A stretch of 64,000 bases of DNA, from contig NC_065908.1 of assembly GCF_905147045.1 (NCBI RefSeq), forward strand, positions 1 through 64,000, given 5' to 3'. The notes under the pieces were generated by a model. The model saw only the letters and a program-made list of their open reading frames with translations. It was not told the DNA's origin and ran no database searches. Below are positions 30,407 through 41,159 of this stretch, in pieces (the first letter of the stretch is position 1; every line of letters begins with the position of its first letter). Origin of the DNA: Nymphalis io (taxonomy: Eukaryota > Arthropoda > Insecta > Lepidoptera > Nymphalidae). The translations under genes and the position numbers were made by a program.

Positions 30407-31683
30407 CTAATTACACTTTCTACATGATCCCATTTTGCACTCAGAGACGGGATGACCTTGCAATAAACAATTCTTGCATAATTTGTATTGAGATACACCA
30501 GAAAATTTTTCTTTAATAGATTTAGATTTGAACTCAGGACAGTTATAAATTCTATGATCTCGATTACATACGACACAGTAATAAACTTTAGATGTTTTAT
30601 TGCTCGATTGTGACGTACTTGTAGTTGCGAAAGAATTAGTATTTTGTGAACGATTTAACTTATAATTAGATTTAGTATGACTTGAAGTAGACTGTGAGTG
30701 ATAGTGAGTTGATGAATGTGAAGGGCGTGTGTGATCTTGTTGTTTTGAGTTATTGTTATATAATGATTTGTTTTGATTGAGTGATTCAAGCACATCAGCT
30801 CGATCAACAATAAACTTGAGGTGTTACGGTATTCTTCCCACTTTAATAGTGTAAGATTATCTAATTTTGATGTTAACATAAATATCAACAACGAGTCCCA
30901 ACTCTCAGTAGGTTGACCTAGACTGTTTAGCGCTCTAAGATTTTTAGCGACATTGTCGACCATGTAACGAAGTGACTTATCTGACTCACAGATTAGCGGC
31001 CGAAAATTAATCAATGAATCTAAGTGGTGATTTATAAGAATTCTTTTGTTATCATACCGCTCGCAAATCAGTTGCCAAGCCTCCTTATAATTAACTGATG
31101 ACACCTCAAGATTGGATATAACACGCGTAGCGTCACCCTCCAGGTAAGAAAGTAAATAATGAAATTTGTGTATGTTTTGAATGCGTCCTTTCTTGTGAAT
31201 CAAGCTGACGTAGGTATCTTTAAATTCGAACCAACGGAATGGTGAACCATCAAATTTCGAAATTTGTATTTTAGGTAACCGAAAACCAATGCCTTGATGA
31301 TCAGATTCTGCACTAATTATCATAGACTGACGACGCTTATCATCTTCCTCACAACTGTATTTTTGTAATTTACACTTAGCTATAGCAGTACACTGAACAA
31401 TTTCATGTTCAATTCGTTCACGCTCGTCAAGCTCTAATTCAAGACAAGAATTATTTAAAATCTCAATCTCTGTCTGAACCTCGTCAAACCTTGTCGACAA
31501 CCCTTGAAATTTATTTAATTTTAAATCCAACTCGGCTATTTCTATGTTAGATAGTTCCGATAATTCAGAAATTTTATCTAAGTAGTTTTTAAATTTAGTT
31601 ATCTGACCCTTAATAGAACTAGGCTTCGCTATTAATTCTTTTAAAGATGATTTTGATGATGATTTTTCACTATCGTTAGTCAT
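30407..31683 (-). pseudogene. BEL/Pao 1 gag with zinc knuckles
   Basis: The 31683-30655 frame (starting MTNDSEKSSSK) is the BEL-type gag core, with LPKIQISKFDGSPFRWFEF, FHYLLSYLEGDATRVI and WQLICERYDN. A frame change near 30790 leads to the C-terminal zinc-binding segment (CVVCNRDHRIYNC, CKNCLLQGHPVSEC, CRKC), which ends at 30407. Gag forms the virus-like particle and packages RNA. The leader between the 5' LTR and gag (31690-32301) shows no gene apart from the PBS-like motif. Confidence 0.85.
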
Positions 31684-32301
31684 TATGAAATATAAACCGA
31701 TATAACTTTATGTAAATAGTAAAATATGTAAACAATAGCAGTAAAAATACCTATACGAATCGACAGAGTTTAAGCGATGGAATCCTCCGGGAAGTTGGTC
31801 TCAGTCTGGAAGCAGTGCTGGGTCAGCCGGACTGGGAACGATGACCTTTGCACCCGACTTGATGTATCTTGTAATAAGTACTTAGACTTATTCCTGAAAA
31901 TGTCGGCAAATCGGTGTGAATTTTACAATATTACTGTATAATATTGTTGCCCTACGTAAATGATGAACTTATAATTGTGATTATAAGCATAAAACGGTTT
32001 GAAATTAGGGAAATACTGAATAAAATGTAATTTTTTTTTGTTCGAAATAACGCAGGTAGTTTGCAAATAAAAATCGTTGTAAAATTTACGGAGAATAGCA
32101 CAAATAGAGGTTAAATACTAGAATAGGCGTAATTAAGAATGGATATATTGGTATAACTCTTAAGTATTCTAACATCAAGGTTTGCTTCAAATCTGGTCTT
32201 CAGGCAACTTTCGTATTGCCAAGTAGTATGACGAAATACATAACTGACTTTTTAAACTTGAATTTTCTTCAAACCGTCGTATCACGGTCGCCAATTTTTC
32301 T

Positions 32302-32605
32302 TGTTTACGCTCAAGAAATGGAATTTCTTTAGTGAAACTCTGTATTTGCAATTCAGTATAAGTTTTTATTTTTGCACAACATACAGGTAACAATTAAAAA
32401 AAACGGATGAGACGCAAGAGAAGTGTAACAGAAAAAATGTACAATGTTGCCATACGTAATTAATTATAATAATATAAAATTTTTGTGCTGGCAATAACTG
32501 TAATACAATAATAAATTTATAAATGTAATAAAAACTTAATAAATTAATAAAATGTTAACTTTCTTGATAAATATATTTTTTTTATCTGGGCATGATGCGT
32601 GAACA
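32302..32605 (-). repeat. 5' LTR of BEL/Pao element 1
   Basis: Read on the minus strand it starts TGTTCACGCATCATGC and ends ...GAGCGTAAACA. It is homologous to 23569-23864/26435-26447 with scattered substitutions and small indels, so the insertion is not recent. Confidence 0.85.
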
Positions 32606-32700
32606 TTAGGTGATACTCCAATAACTAAACGCAAGGGTAATCAGTATTTCAAGGTATATATTCTGTAGAACGTATATATCCATGGTTAATTTTTAAGTTG
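32606..32700 (+). pseudogene. Decayed Ty3/gypsy pol C-terminus (right part, beyond the BEL insertion)
   Basis: Translation resumes the integrase C-terminal tail cut at 23568, with GDTPITKRKG followed, after a one-base shift, by YSVERIYPW, a typical gypsy pol terminus. This proves that the BEL/Pao element landed inside the gypsy element. Confidence 0.75.
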
Positions 32701-33240
32701 TTAACGATGATAATAAAAAAGTAGTAGTGATAATAATAGTCATAACAGTGGTAATGGTAATGAAAAGTAAGTATATTTGATATAATATTATTGTTTGTAC
32801 TCTGAATAATAAACAACAGATGAATATTATATTTCACGATGAGATATCATATAAATCTATGATTTAAAAGGATATGATATATGATGCGATATGATGGATA
32901 CAATGTGATTTATAATGTAAAATGATGTAATGTAACATGATATGCGATACCAGATGTATATGAACTTACCATATGTGATTTAGTTTGGTATATGTACTTT
33001 AACATTTGAGTAACGTTGTTCTTTTTTTATAATTTAAGCTGTACTTAATTGACTTTGTATAATTTTCAAACTATGTTTATAGTTAAACAATATTAAAGAT
33101 AAATATGTAACAGATATTTTTTTATAATTTTGCTTACGAGGACGTGAGAAGTTTGTCAGGATGGACGAGTTGTAAGCTATGTAATTTTAAGAAAGGTATG
33201 ATTTACATAAATATGGTTTTGATTTGACTATTTTTATTAA

Positions 33241-33742
33241 ACTCCTGGAAGGTGGATGGATTCAGCGTGTGAGTTAATTTCAAAATTTACCGATATTATT
33301 CAGAGTATATGGTCAGATGTTATCGGATACGTTAGATAAGAAAGCCAGATTGACAATTCTTTATTTACATTATTATTTACATTATACTTAATTTTCATCT
33401 GACTTGAACGCATTTAAAAATTTAGTTTGCCACTCTGCCTCCGTAAACAAAACTATGAATTGGTAATCTCTCATACCATTTTTTGTTTTTTTTTTTTTGG
33501 TACACCGCTTAGTTTTAGTAACGAATAATGTATAATCTATCTATCACTCCACCCATACAAAATAGCACATAACCACATTAACCTTAGTTAACCTATTACT
33601 TATTGTCCGATTTATTTTAGATGGGTCGAACTCTGGGACAACATTAAACTTGAAAAGTGTTCCTTACTGTAACTACCATTTATACTCTGAATAATATCGG
33701 TAAATTTTGAAATTACCTCACTTGCTGAACCCATCCACCTTC
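33241..33742. repeat. Inverted repeat, arms of about 67 bp
   Basis: The left arm (about 33243-33310) contains GGAAGGTGGATGGATTCAGC and AATTTACCGATATTATTCAGAG. The right arm (about 33673-33740) is its complement with few mismatches. The roughly 360-bp interval holds the repeat shared with 20401-20585. The stretch from 32700 to here is AT-rich, with imperfect ATGATAT-type simple repeats at 32860-32960 and no gene. Confidence 0.75.
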
Positions 33743-34317
33743 CACGAGTTCGAGATCGATTTCATGTTGCTGGCCTCCGTGAGTGATGTCACTCCCTGCC
33801 GACATTACACGTTCTTTGACCGCTACAACGGTCTCGGTCCCGGCTCCGGCAGCGACTTCAACTTCGATTTCTCCCGCTTATCTTCTTTGTCGATTGCGGC
33901 GCAGTGGCGTGCAAACAGTTCACCCTGCAACATGCCACCCTGCTTCGATGTATTTTGGCAATGCTTAACCCTGGTGATCTTGACTGACGATTTTGTTCCA
34001 TTGAATCGTACATTATTCTTACTGAAATATTTAAAAATATTTGGACATAATTTGTTACATAACGTTATCGTGTATATTGTGTATATTTTAAAATATATTG
34101 TGAGTGTCGTTAAAAATCGTACATACGGTCGGTGCTCGATGAAATATTTTAAGATAACACTAGATTCGATCACTGCATTTGAACTATAACAGAACGATAA
34201 TATAATATCTTTCAAATGTGAAAAAATTAGCGCGGTACGTTCGTGTATTGTGGAATCGAAGTTTACGTTTTACGATGATAACATACTTTATTTATCTGAA
34301 ATAAAGCTCCATCCTCC

Positions 34318-34348
34318 CTGAGCGCGCGCGTGTTTAGCGCGCGCGCCT
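34318..34348. repeat. GC palindrome GCGCGCGCG-tgttta-GCGCGCGC
   Basis: A short alternating-GC hairpin lies in otherwise AT-rich DNA just after an AATAAA at about 34302. It may belong to the 5' LTR or leader of the following BEL/Pao element, whose 5' LTR I could not delimit. Confidence 0.4.
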
Positions 34349-34446
34349 TCACTTTCGTTGCGCCTTTCAGTTTTATGTTTTAAATATCTCAATGACTCGC
34401 ACACATGCTAGACTCCTTGGTCCGTGTTTCAAGACGGGTCCTGTGA

Positions 34447-35032
34447 GTGCCCGAAAATGAATCCTCGCACATCAAATTTGTAGTGGGCTACTTACAAACC
34501 AGAATTAAAACAATTGAAGAATACTGGATGATCTTCAAAGAAGCCTATAAAAAATTATTGATCTGTACCACTCGTGAGAAACGTGAATTGCTGCCATATT
34601 TCGAGAATGAGGAATTTTTTGTACAAGAAGATTTGTGTATGTTGGGAGACTTGAAAAACATGTTGGCGGCAGTCGAGTCTGCCAAAAGTAAACAATCGCC
34701 GCCAGAAGACCTGCAAAATAAGAAAGTTCACCTCCCGGCTATACATTTACCTTTGTTTTCAGGCGAGTACGAACTCTGGCCTAGTTTTAAAGATTTGTTT
34801 TCATCACTCGTCCACAATTGCACGACACTAAGTGACGTCGAAAAACTCCATTACTTAAAAACCAGTGTGGCAGGTGAAGCAGCGAGTTTATTGAAGCACA
34901 TTCCAGTAACAAGCGCTAACTACATTCAAGCATGGGGAACGCTGAACCATCTATATGGGAACAAACGTCTAATAGTGAACGCATTGTTGAAGCGAACCCA
35001 ACTGAAATCTCTACTCGCCATCACCAACGAAG
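34447..35032 (+). pseudogene. BEL/Pao 2 gag, 5' part
   Basis: The frame has a typical BEL gag core: LPAIHLPLFSGEYELWPSF, LSDVEKLHYLKTSVAGEAA and YIQAWGTLNHLYGNK. It is cut at 35032 by the gypsy LTR; the last few residues before the stop at 35052 are LTR-encoded. The second part resumes in the same frame at 39927-39931, after the 4-bp duplication GAAG. Confidence 0.85.
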
Positions 35033-35468
35033 TGAAGAGAATCGCAACTTAACCACCAATTAAAAACTCCGGCAGACTTTAAGAATTATTTATTGTGACA
35101 AGTCAACAATGTTTACATTAGAGCGTACAGTAAAAATAGTTGAAATAATTAATTTATTAAAAATAAACAACAACAACAGCGCTTATATAGGCATTCCCCT
35201 CTCACGATGACCACCACGCGTGCTTGCCACTTTTGGGACCTCCTCCTAGGCGAAAACAAAAGCGATGCATGCGGCCATCTTGCTGGGGGTGTGGTCAAGC
35301 GTGTGACGTCGCTGCGAGGACAATAGATGCGCATGCGACCATATTGCCGAAGGGGCGTATCCATACGTGTGACGACATACATCAGACCACTGCAACATCA
35401 CCTGATCCATGACGTAGTTGATCAGGTGATGTTTGTGCTGCGTTTAGACGCATTGTGCACTCGCCACA
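35033..35468 (-). repeat. 3' LTR of the Ty3/gypsy element
   Basis: The sequence appears identical to 39491-39926. On the minus strand it starts TGTGGCGAGTGCAC and holds a TATA box TATATAAG (about 35184-35192) and AATAAA (about 35091-35096), in promoter-then-polyadenylation order. Confidence 0.93.
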
Positions 35469-35491
35469 CTACTCCCCCGCCGAGACCGTGA

Positions 35492-38077
35492 CTACGGGCG
35501 ATAGTAGTTTGGGAATCTGACCACTCTACCACTCCTGGTTTTACTGGTAGGGATGGCATCAGACTTCTCCTGAACTTTGATATTCTGGTCTGTCTGGTCC
35601 TCAGCGAGTATGTAAGCTGGTTTCAGTCTGTCTATGCTGATTCGCTGCGTTTTGCCTTGTACGTCGATGTCAAAGGTTTTCTCCTCGCGTCGCAGCACCC
35701 TGTATGGACCTGAATAAGGTGCTTGAAGGGGTTTCCGATGGGGACCCTGCCGGATAAATACGTGCGAGGTAAGCATAAGGTCTTTTGGTATGTAAAAAGT
35801 TTGATTAGAACTTGTGTGCCAAGATGATGGTTGTGGCCTTAATTTATTGACGTGTGTTCGGATTCTACCTATGAATTCGGTGATGTCCTCGATGGTTGGG
35901 GGTGCTGATGAGAAGAACTGTCCAGGTAACCGCAGTGGTTCCCCGTAGACAAGTTCGGCAGTTGAAGCTTTAATGTCATCCTTGTATGCGCTGCGTATAC
36001 CTAGTAATACCCAAGGTAACACTTCTACCCAGTTCGGAGTAGAATGACAGGCAATTGCGGCTTTTAATTGACGGTGTAGTCTTTCTACCATACCATTAGC
36101 TGTCGGATGATATGCCGTTGTGGTATGATGGTTGGCACCGATGAGCTTGACCAGTTCTTTGAAAGCGCCCGACTCAAACTGCCGGCCACGGTCAGTGGTG
36201 ATGTGTTCGGGGCACCCGAACCGTGATATCCAACCACTGGAAAGGGCAGCAATGCAGCTTTCGGCGGTGATGTCCTGTAGTGGGTAGACTTCTGGCCACC
36301 TTGTGTAGCGGTCCACGATGGTTAGGCAGTACCTGTAACCTAAACATAAAGGTAAAGGACCTATCAAATCCAAGTGGATGTGTCGAAAACGTGCGGAAGG
36401 GCTTTCGAAGGCTTGTAGCGGAGCTTGAGTGTGTCTGGTCACTTTGCTTTGCTGACATTGTTGACACTCCTTTACCCATTGTCGACAGTCTTTGCGGATA
36501 CCAGGCCAAATGTAGCGCTCTGTAACTAACTTGACCGTAGGCTTGGCTCCTGGATGGCTTAAATTGTGGAGCGAATCGAATACCTGCTTGCGATATGAAG
36601 GTGTGATGAATGGTCGAGGATTACTTTGAGAGACATCGCAGTATACCAGAAGAGCTGGCTCTGACTCTAATCGTATTTTCTTCAACCTAAGCGCAGACCC
36701 ATTTTTCAGCAGGTCCTGTAGCTCGCTGTCCGCCTCTTGTGCTTTGACCAGGGAGTGGTAATCTAAGGGTACAGAAACTGCCTCGATACGCGAAAGGGCA
36801 TCTGCAACAATATTTTCTTTACCAGCTACATATCTGAAGTCTGTGGTGAATTGGCTTATAAAGTCCAAGTAGCGAAACTGGCGTGGCGAACTGTTCTCTC
36901 GGTGATTAGCAAAGACAAACGTAAGTGGTTTATGGTCCGTGATGATACAAAATGTCCGAGCTTCCACCATAAATCTGAAATGTCTAATTGCGTCATACAC
37001 TGCCAATAACTCTCGGTCATATGGGCTGTACTTTTTCTGTGATGGACTTAGCTTCCTCGAAAAGAATGCTAAGGGTTGCCATTCATTGTTCTTGAACTGT
37101 TGCAGCACAGCACCTATTGCTGTATCTGAAGCGTCCGTCTGTATGGACAGTTCTGCTTGAGGATCTGGGTGGACCAAAAGCGTAGCTTCTGAAAGTTGCT
37201 TTTTAGACAGTTCGAAAGACTCTAATAGGGCAGGCGTCATGTTAATAGGCTGCGATCCCTTCGTTTTAGGCCCAACGAGGAGTTGGTTGAGCGGTGCCTG
37301 AACTTTTGCAGCATTAGGTATAAAACGGCGATAAAAATTGATCATACCTAAAAATCTTCGTAATTCTTTTAGCGTCTTGGGTACCGGGAAGTTCTGAATG
37401 GCTTCAACCTTCGATTCTAACGGCTGTATTCCTGCTGCTGACACGTTGTGGCCCAGGAACTGGACTTGCGTTTTGCCGAAAGTACATTTGTTTTTATTTA
37501 TTAGAACTCCATATTCTGCTAGTCTTTGGAACAACAACTTGAGATGCTCTTGATGAAGGGTACTGCTGCTGCTGAAGACTAGAATGTCATCCAGGTACCC
37601 ATAACAAAAATCTAAGCCCCGCAGTACCTCGTCCATGAATCTTTGAAAGGTCTGTGCGGCGTTACGAAGACCGAACGTCATGAACGGGAATTCGTAAAGC
37701 CCGAAAGGAGTGGCGATAGCGGTTTTCGGAATGTCGTCTTCGTATACTGGTATCTGATGATAAGCTTTAACCAGGTCTATGGTTGAAAAGACCGTACTGC
37801 CTGTCAACTGGCACGTAAAATCATGCAAGTGCCTGATAGGGTACTTATCGGGAATTGTACGGGCGTTTAGGGCTCTGTAATCGCCGCACGGTCGCCACCC
37901 GTCGTTTTTCTTCTTAGTTAAATGTAACGGTGATGACCATGGGCTGTCAGATCTTCTTGCTGTGCCACTCTGTAACATCTCATCGAACTCTTGCTTAGCA
38001 ATTTTTAGTCTTTCCGGGTCTAACCGTCGTGGGCGGCTAGATACCGGTGGTCCATCGGTGGTACGGATATGGTGCAC
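35492..38077 (-). CDS. Ty3/gypsy pol: reverse transcriptase, RNase H, integrase
   Basis: An uninterrupted frame of 861 codons from the first Met; the frame is open upstream to near 38320. In order: RT (SPWSSPLHLTKKK, GDYRALNARTI, FSTIDLVKAYHQI, FMTFGLRNAAQTF, catalytic YLDD); RNase H (IQTDASDTAIGAVL, FFSRKLSPSQKKYSPYDREL, ADALSR); integrase zinc module (HNLSHPGAKPT...CQQCQQSK); integrase core (HLDLIGPLP, ITTDRGRQFES, NGMVERLHRQLK); and a C-terminal tail (PYSGPYRVLRRE). All catalytic residues are visible. The domain order RT-RH-IN defines Ty3/gypsy. Confidence 0.93.
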   Translation of the reverse strand: MHHIRTTDGPPVSSRPRRLDPERLKIAKQEFDEMLQSGTARRSDSPWSSPLHLTKKKNDGWRPCGDYRALNARTIPDKYPIRHLHDFTCQLTGSTVFSTIDLVKAYHQIPVYEDDIPKTAIATPFGLYEFPFMTFGLRNAAQTFQRFMDEVLRGLDFCYGYLDDILVFSSSSTLHQEHLKLLFQRLAEYGVLINKNKCTFGKTQVQFLGHNVSAAGIQPLESKVEAIQNFPVPKTLKELRRFLGMINFYRRFIPNAAKVQAPLNQLLVGPKTKGSQPINMTPALLESFELSKKQLSEATLLVHPDPQAELSIQTDASDTAIGAVLQQFKNNEWQPLAFFSRKLSPSQKKYSPYDRELLAVYDAIRHFRFMVEARTFCIITDHKPLTFVFANHRENSSPRQFRYLDFISQFTTDFRYVAGKENIVADALSRIEAVSVPLDYHSLVKAQEADSELQDLLKNGSALRLKKIRLESEPALLVYCDVSQSNPRPFITPSYRKQVFDSLHNLSHPGAKPTVKLVTERYIWPGIRKDCRQWVKECQQCQQSKVTRHTQAPLQAFESPSARFRHIHLDLIGPLPLCLGYRYCLTIVDRYTRWPEVYPLQDITAESCIAALSSGWISRFGCPEHITTDRGRQFESGAFKELVKLIGANHHTTTAYHPTANGMVERLHRQLKAAIACHSTPNWVEVLPWVLLGIRSAYKDDIKASTAELVYGEPLRLPGQFFSSAPPTIEDITEFIGRIRTHVNKLRPQPSSWHTSSNQTFYIPKDLMLTSHVFIRQGPHRKPLQAPYSGPYRVLRREEKTFDIDVQGKTQRISIDRLKPAYILAEDQTDQNIKVQEKSDAIPTSKTRSGRVVRFPNYYRP

Positions 38078-38286
38078 CGTAGAGTGTTTGGTGATGTGCG
38101 GCTTTCCAGCAGGACGAGTGATTTCTGGGAATTCTCTAAGCAGGCGATGATAAGATGTATCCTCTAAAGTCGTACGGACTGAGGAAATTGTTTCCGTAGA
38201 ACGTTGTTTCGGGAGTGCAACAGCAAGTGTGGTAACACCGTCAACGAGGCGCTGGTTGCGACAGTCGACTAGCAGGTTGTAGTAAC

Positions 38287-38560
38287 TTAAAAAGTCGACG
38301 CCGATGATGGGCTTTGAGACGTCTCCAGCGTTAAGGGGAGGAAGCCATATGTGTAAATGATAGTCCCATTTGCAGCGAACAATTCGTATCGCATTTTGTT
38401 TCTAGGTTCCCGAACAGCGGATCTTGGAAAGACACAGAGGTCTGAACCGGTGTCAACTAAATATTGCACTTTGGTCTTGCGATCCGTGATGAACAGGCGG
38501 CCCGAAATTGTAAGGCAGTCGTCTACCGCCACTACTGGCTGCCTTGAGAGTTTCCCATCT
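38287..38560 (-). pseudogene. Ty3/gypsy protease region
   Basis: A short frame with the retroviral-type aspartic protease motif YLVDTGSDLCVFP. Upstream, the gag frame ends about 30 bases away in a different frame. Downstream, the match to the family breaks off near 38330, where a deletion joins it out of frame to KPIIGVDFLSYY at the start of pol. The first shift could be a programmed gag-pol frameshift. The second looks like a lesion. Confidence 0.75.
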
Positions 38561-39517
38561 TCTTGTAGCTACACGGTTGAATACATTTGCGTGCGCGCTC
38601 GCCGAATCTATAATGGTACCAACAGTACGGGTAGTTATTTGTTTGTGAGCGGGAACGTGCGCGGGAATGTCGTCGCGATCTGTCTATGGCGAATCGTGAG
38701 CGGGATCGTGGCTGTCTTCGGTTAAGTTGCATGCTAAGTATCTCCATCTGCTTGCTCAGCTCAGCTACGGTCTGATTCAGGCTTTCGAAACTAGTACTTG
38801 GTACTCCTAGAGTGGAACTAGATGCACTGGCTACTTGCCCGGCTACTCGACCGGCTACTGCACGGCTACTTGCTCGGACACTTGCAATGTTGCTGGAACG
38901 ATTTCGTTGATACGGTCGGCAAGCTCTGCCATGTCTTCAAGGCTCATCTTCGTATGCTGCGCTGCTATACACGTCTGCAAATGCGTTGGGAGTCGACTTG
39001 ACCAGATGGTACGGATAAAATCGGTTGGAACAGTTGGCCCAGCTAGGTGTTGTAGATGCCGTAAAAATTGTGTGGGCTTTCTATCACCGAGTTCCTCGTG
39101 CATTAGCAGTTGTTTTATTTTACGCTCTTGTGAAGCTGACAGCCTCCGTATTAATTCGGCTTTTAATTTGTCGTACCTGCCGGTGGAAGGTGGAGCTACG
39201 ACCAGGTCCCTTATTTCCGCCGTGTGCTGTGGTTCCAGTTGCGCTAGTACGTAATAGAACTTCGTGGAGTCTTCTCGGATGGCGGACAGGGTGAATTGGC
39301 CTTCGAGCTGTGCGAACCATAATTCTGGATCATCTGGGTTGAATACAGGTACTCTCACTCCAACTCGCATCGTTTCTCCAGTGGCCGGAAGGGCGGTAAC
39401 AGCTGTGGCGTCACGTGATAATGGAGCGTCCGGCATTGACATCTTGAAAGGTCTTCTTCTTCTTCGTGCTTCAAACGTCGGGGTCACCAGTGAAGAGAAT
39501 CGCAACTTAACCACCAA
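38532..39517 (-). pseudogene. Ty3/gypsy gag, with one frameshift
   Basis: The 39517-38855 frame holds the capsid-like core (VPVFNPDDPELWFAQLEGQF, RLSASQERKIKQLL, LPTHLQTCIAAQ). It ends at a stop within a GTAGCCG-repeat-rich stretch near 38870, where a shift restores the continuing frame to the arginine-rich tail and the zinc knuckle CWYHYRFGERARKC (about 38640). The likely start is the Met at about 39442 (MSMPDAP), since the upstream codons overlap the PBS. Microsatellite slippage is the likely cause of the shift. Confidence 0.78.
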
Positions 39518-39926
39518 TTAAAAACTCCGGCAGACTTTAAGAATTATTTATTGTGACAAGTCAACAATGTTTACATTAGAGCGTACAGTAAAAATAGTTG
39601 AAATAATTAATTTATTAAAAATAAACAACAACAACAGCGCTTATATAGGCATTCCCCTCTCACGATGACCACCACGCGTGCTTGCCACTTTTGGGACCTC
39701 CTCCTAGGCGAAAACAAAAGCGATGCATGCGGCCATCTTGCTGGGGGTGTGGTCAAGCGTGTGACGTCGCTGCGAGGACAATAGATGCGCATGCGACCAT
39801 ATTGCCGAAGGGGCGTATCCATACGTGTGACGACATACATCAGACCACTGCAACATCACCTGATCCATGACGTAGTTGATCAGGTGATGTTTGTGCTGCG
39901 TTTAGACGCATTGTGCACTCGCCACA
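39491..39926 (-). repeat. 5' LTR of the Ty3/gypsy element
   Basis: The matching LTR on the 5' side. Its TATA box is at about 39642-39650, and the PBS-like site lies immediately inside it. Confidence 0.93.
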
Positions 39927-40343
39927 GAAGTATTACAGAGTCTAGAAAATCTGGAGGTGTCGACGGATTCTTGGGATCCAGTAATCATATTTCTGGTTGC
40001 ACAGAAGATAGACCCAGAATCCCAGAAGGAGTGGGAACAACATTCCTACTCAGAGAATTCCCAGGACTTGTCGACTTGGAGGAATCTGCGCAAGTTTTTG
40101 GAGGCAAAATTCAGAACATTGGAATTAGTCAACCCCCCCACTACTACGAAGCTTGCCAAGGAACGAGTCCTTCACGTTACAGGCACGGAAAGACCAAAGC
40201 AAAGAAGTTGTGCTTTATGTACAGATGCGCACACGTTATGCCATTGTAACGTATTCACCAAGATGTCACCAAATAAACGTAGAGAACATGTCAAAACAAA
40301 CAAGCTCTGTTTCAACTGCCTCAACATCATGCCGTGTATGTAA
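39927..40343 (+). pseudogene. BEL/Pao 2 gag, 3' part with zinc-binding residues
   Basis: It continues gag after the gypsy insertion: STDSWDPVIIFLVAQKID, LSTWRNLRKFLEAKF and a cysteine/histidine cluster (CALCTDAHTLCHC, KLCFNCL). It ends at a stop at 40343 followed by frame-shifted sequence. Confidence 0.82.
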
Positions 40344-40429
40344 GAGACGTCACCACACTCTTCTATACCTACCTAACTACGGGGAGGCATCGGTTTCTCA
40401 TGTTGTAGCTAATCAACCGAAGTCATCCA

Positions 40430-41045
40430 ATCAAGTAAATGTAGAAGAAGGGGAAGTTCAAGCAATGGTTGCGTCACACTATCACGCAGGGCGGAAACAG
40501 ACAATTTCACTATTAGCCACTGCAATAGAAATTTTAAAGAATGAGCGTGGACACACTACTGCATTGAAAGCGCTGATAGACTCAGGATCTCAAGCATGTT
40601 TTATAAATGAGAAGGCAACTCAGATCCTGAAACTAAAAAAGACAGCAGTAGATCTTATCGTGTCTGGACTTGAGTCCACGAAGGTTAAAGTCAGGCAGGA
40701 AGTAAATGTAAATGTATTAACACGATGAAACAATTTCATTTTACCTATTAAAGCCTACGTGATGACGAAGCACTTGACCTCTAACATACATTCAGGCACA
40801 ATAATAAGAAGAGATTGGCCGCACCTTGCTGGCATTCAACTGGCAGACGAAACATTTTCCGCCTTCTGTAACATCGATCTGCTGTTGGGTGTCAATGAGT
40901 ATGTAAACATTATGAAGAAGGGATTGATCAAAGGTCCACCGGGTACAACATGCGCACAAAATACATACCTGGGATGGATCCTTATGGGTGGAGTTGACAT
41001 CAAGGTCAGGAAGCATGAGCAATCTTTAACGGTCATGAAATAAGA
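40430..41045 (+). pseudogene. BEL/Pao 2 protease region
   Basis: ALIDSGSQACFINE (about 40570-40610) is the aspartic protease active site. The following ICHSGTII-like and LLLGVNEYV blocks (40759-41043) are the conserved post-protease stretch of BEL/Pao pol. Stops at 40726 and 41041 interrupt it. Confidence 0.8.
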
Positions 41046-41159
41046 AGTTGATATAGAAGATTTACTGAAAACAATATGGGAAGTTGATGAAGATGCGAAA
41101 AGAAACCCAACATAAAGGGAACAGTTATTTTTTTTATAGAATATGAAATACCTACAGAA

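Larger units (their letters stand above)
23569..32605 (-). mobile_element. BEL/Pao LTR retrotransposon 1 (minus strand), interrupted by a LINE
   Basis: The LTRs of about 304 bp lie at 32302-32605 (5') and 23569-23864 plus 26435-26447 (3', split). Both have TG...CA ends. A PBS-like TGGCGACCG (minus strand, about 32286-32294) follows the 5' LTR, and a G-run polypurine tract (C at 26449-26457) precedes the 3' LTR. Internal order on the minus strand is gag, zinc knuckles, protease, RT, RNase H, integrase, as in BEL/Pao. Target-site duplication: ATAGG (23564-23568) versus TTAGG (32606-32610), one substitution. Removing the element restores the flanking gypsy reading. Confidence 0.9.
35033..39926 (-). 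mobile_element. Ty3/gypsy LTR retrotransposon (minus strand) with apparently identical LTRs
   Basis: LTRs of 436 bp at 35033-35468 and 39491-39926 look identical by eye, with TG...CA ends. Target-site duplication: GAAG at 35029-35032 and 39927-39930. A PBS-like TGGTGACCCCGACGT (minus strand, about 39475-39489) adjoins the 5' LTR, and a purine-rich tract (complement of 35469-35482) precedes the 3' LTR. Gag, zinc knuckle, protease and a long pol frame follow on the minus strand. The insertion seems recent, although gag, protease and pol lie in different frames. Confidence 0.93.

Noticed and set aside
33707..34189. 160-codon plus-strand frame starting MKLPHLLNPSTFHEF
   Set aside because: Its beginning is part of an inverted repeat, it overlaps another frame on the minus strand, and no domain is recognisable.
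35149..35382. Short frames inside the gypsy LTRs (also at 39607-39840)
   Set aside because: They are present only because the LTR occurs twice. An LTR is not expected to encode protein, and no motif is seen.
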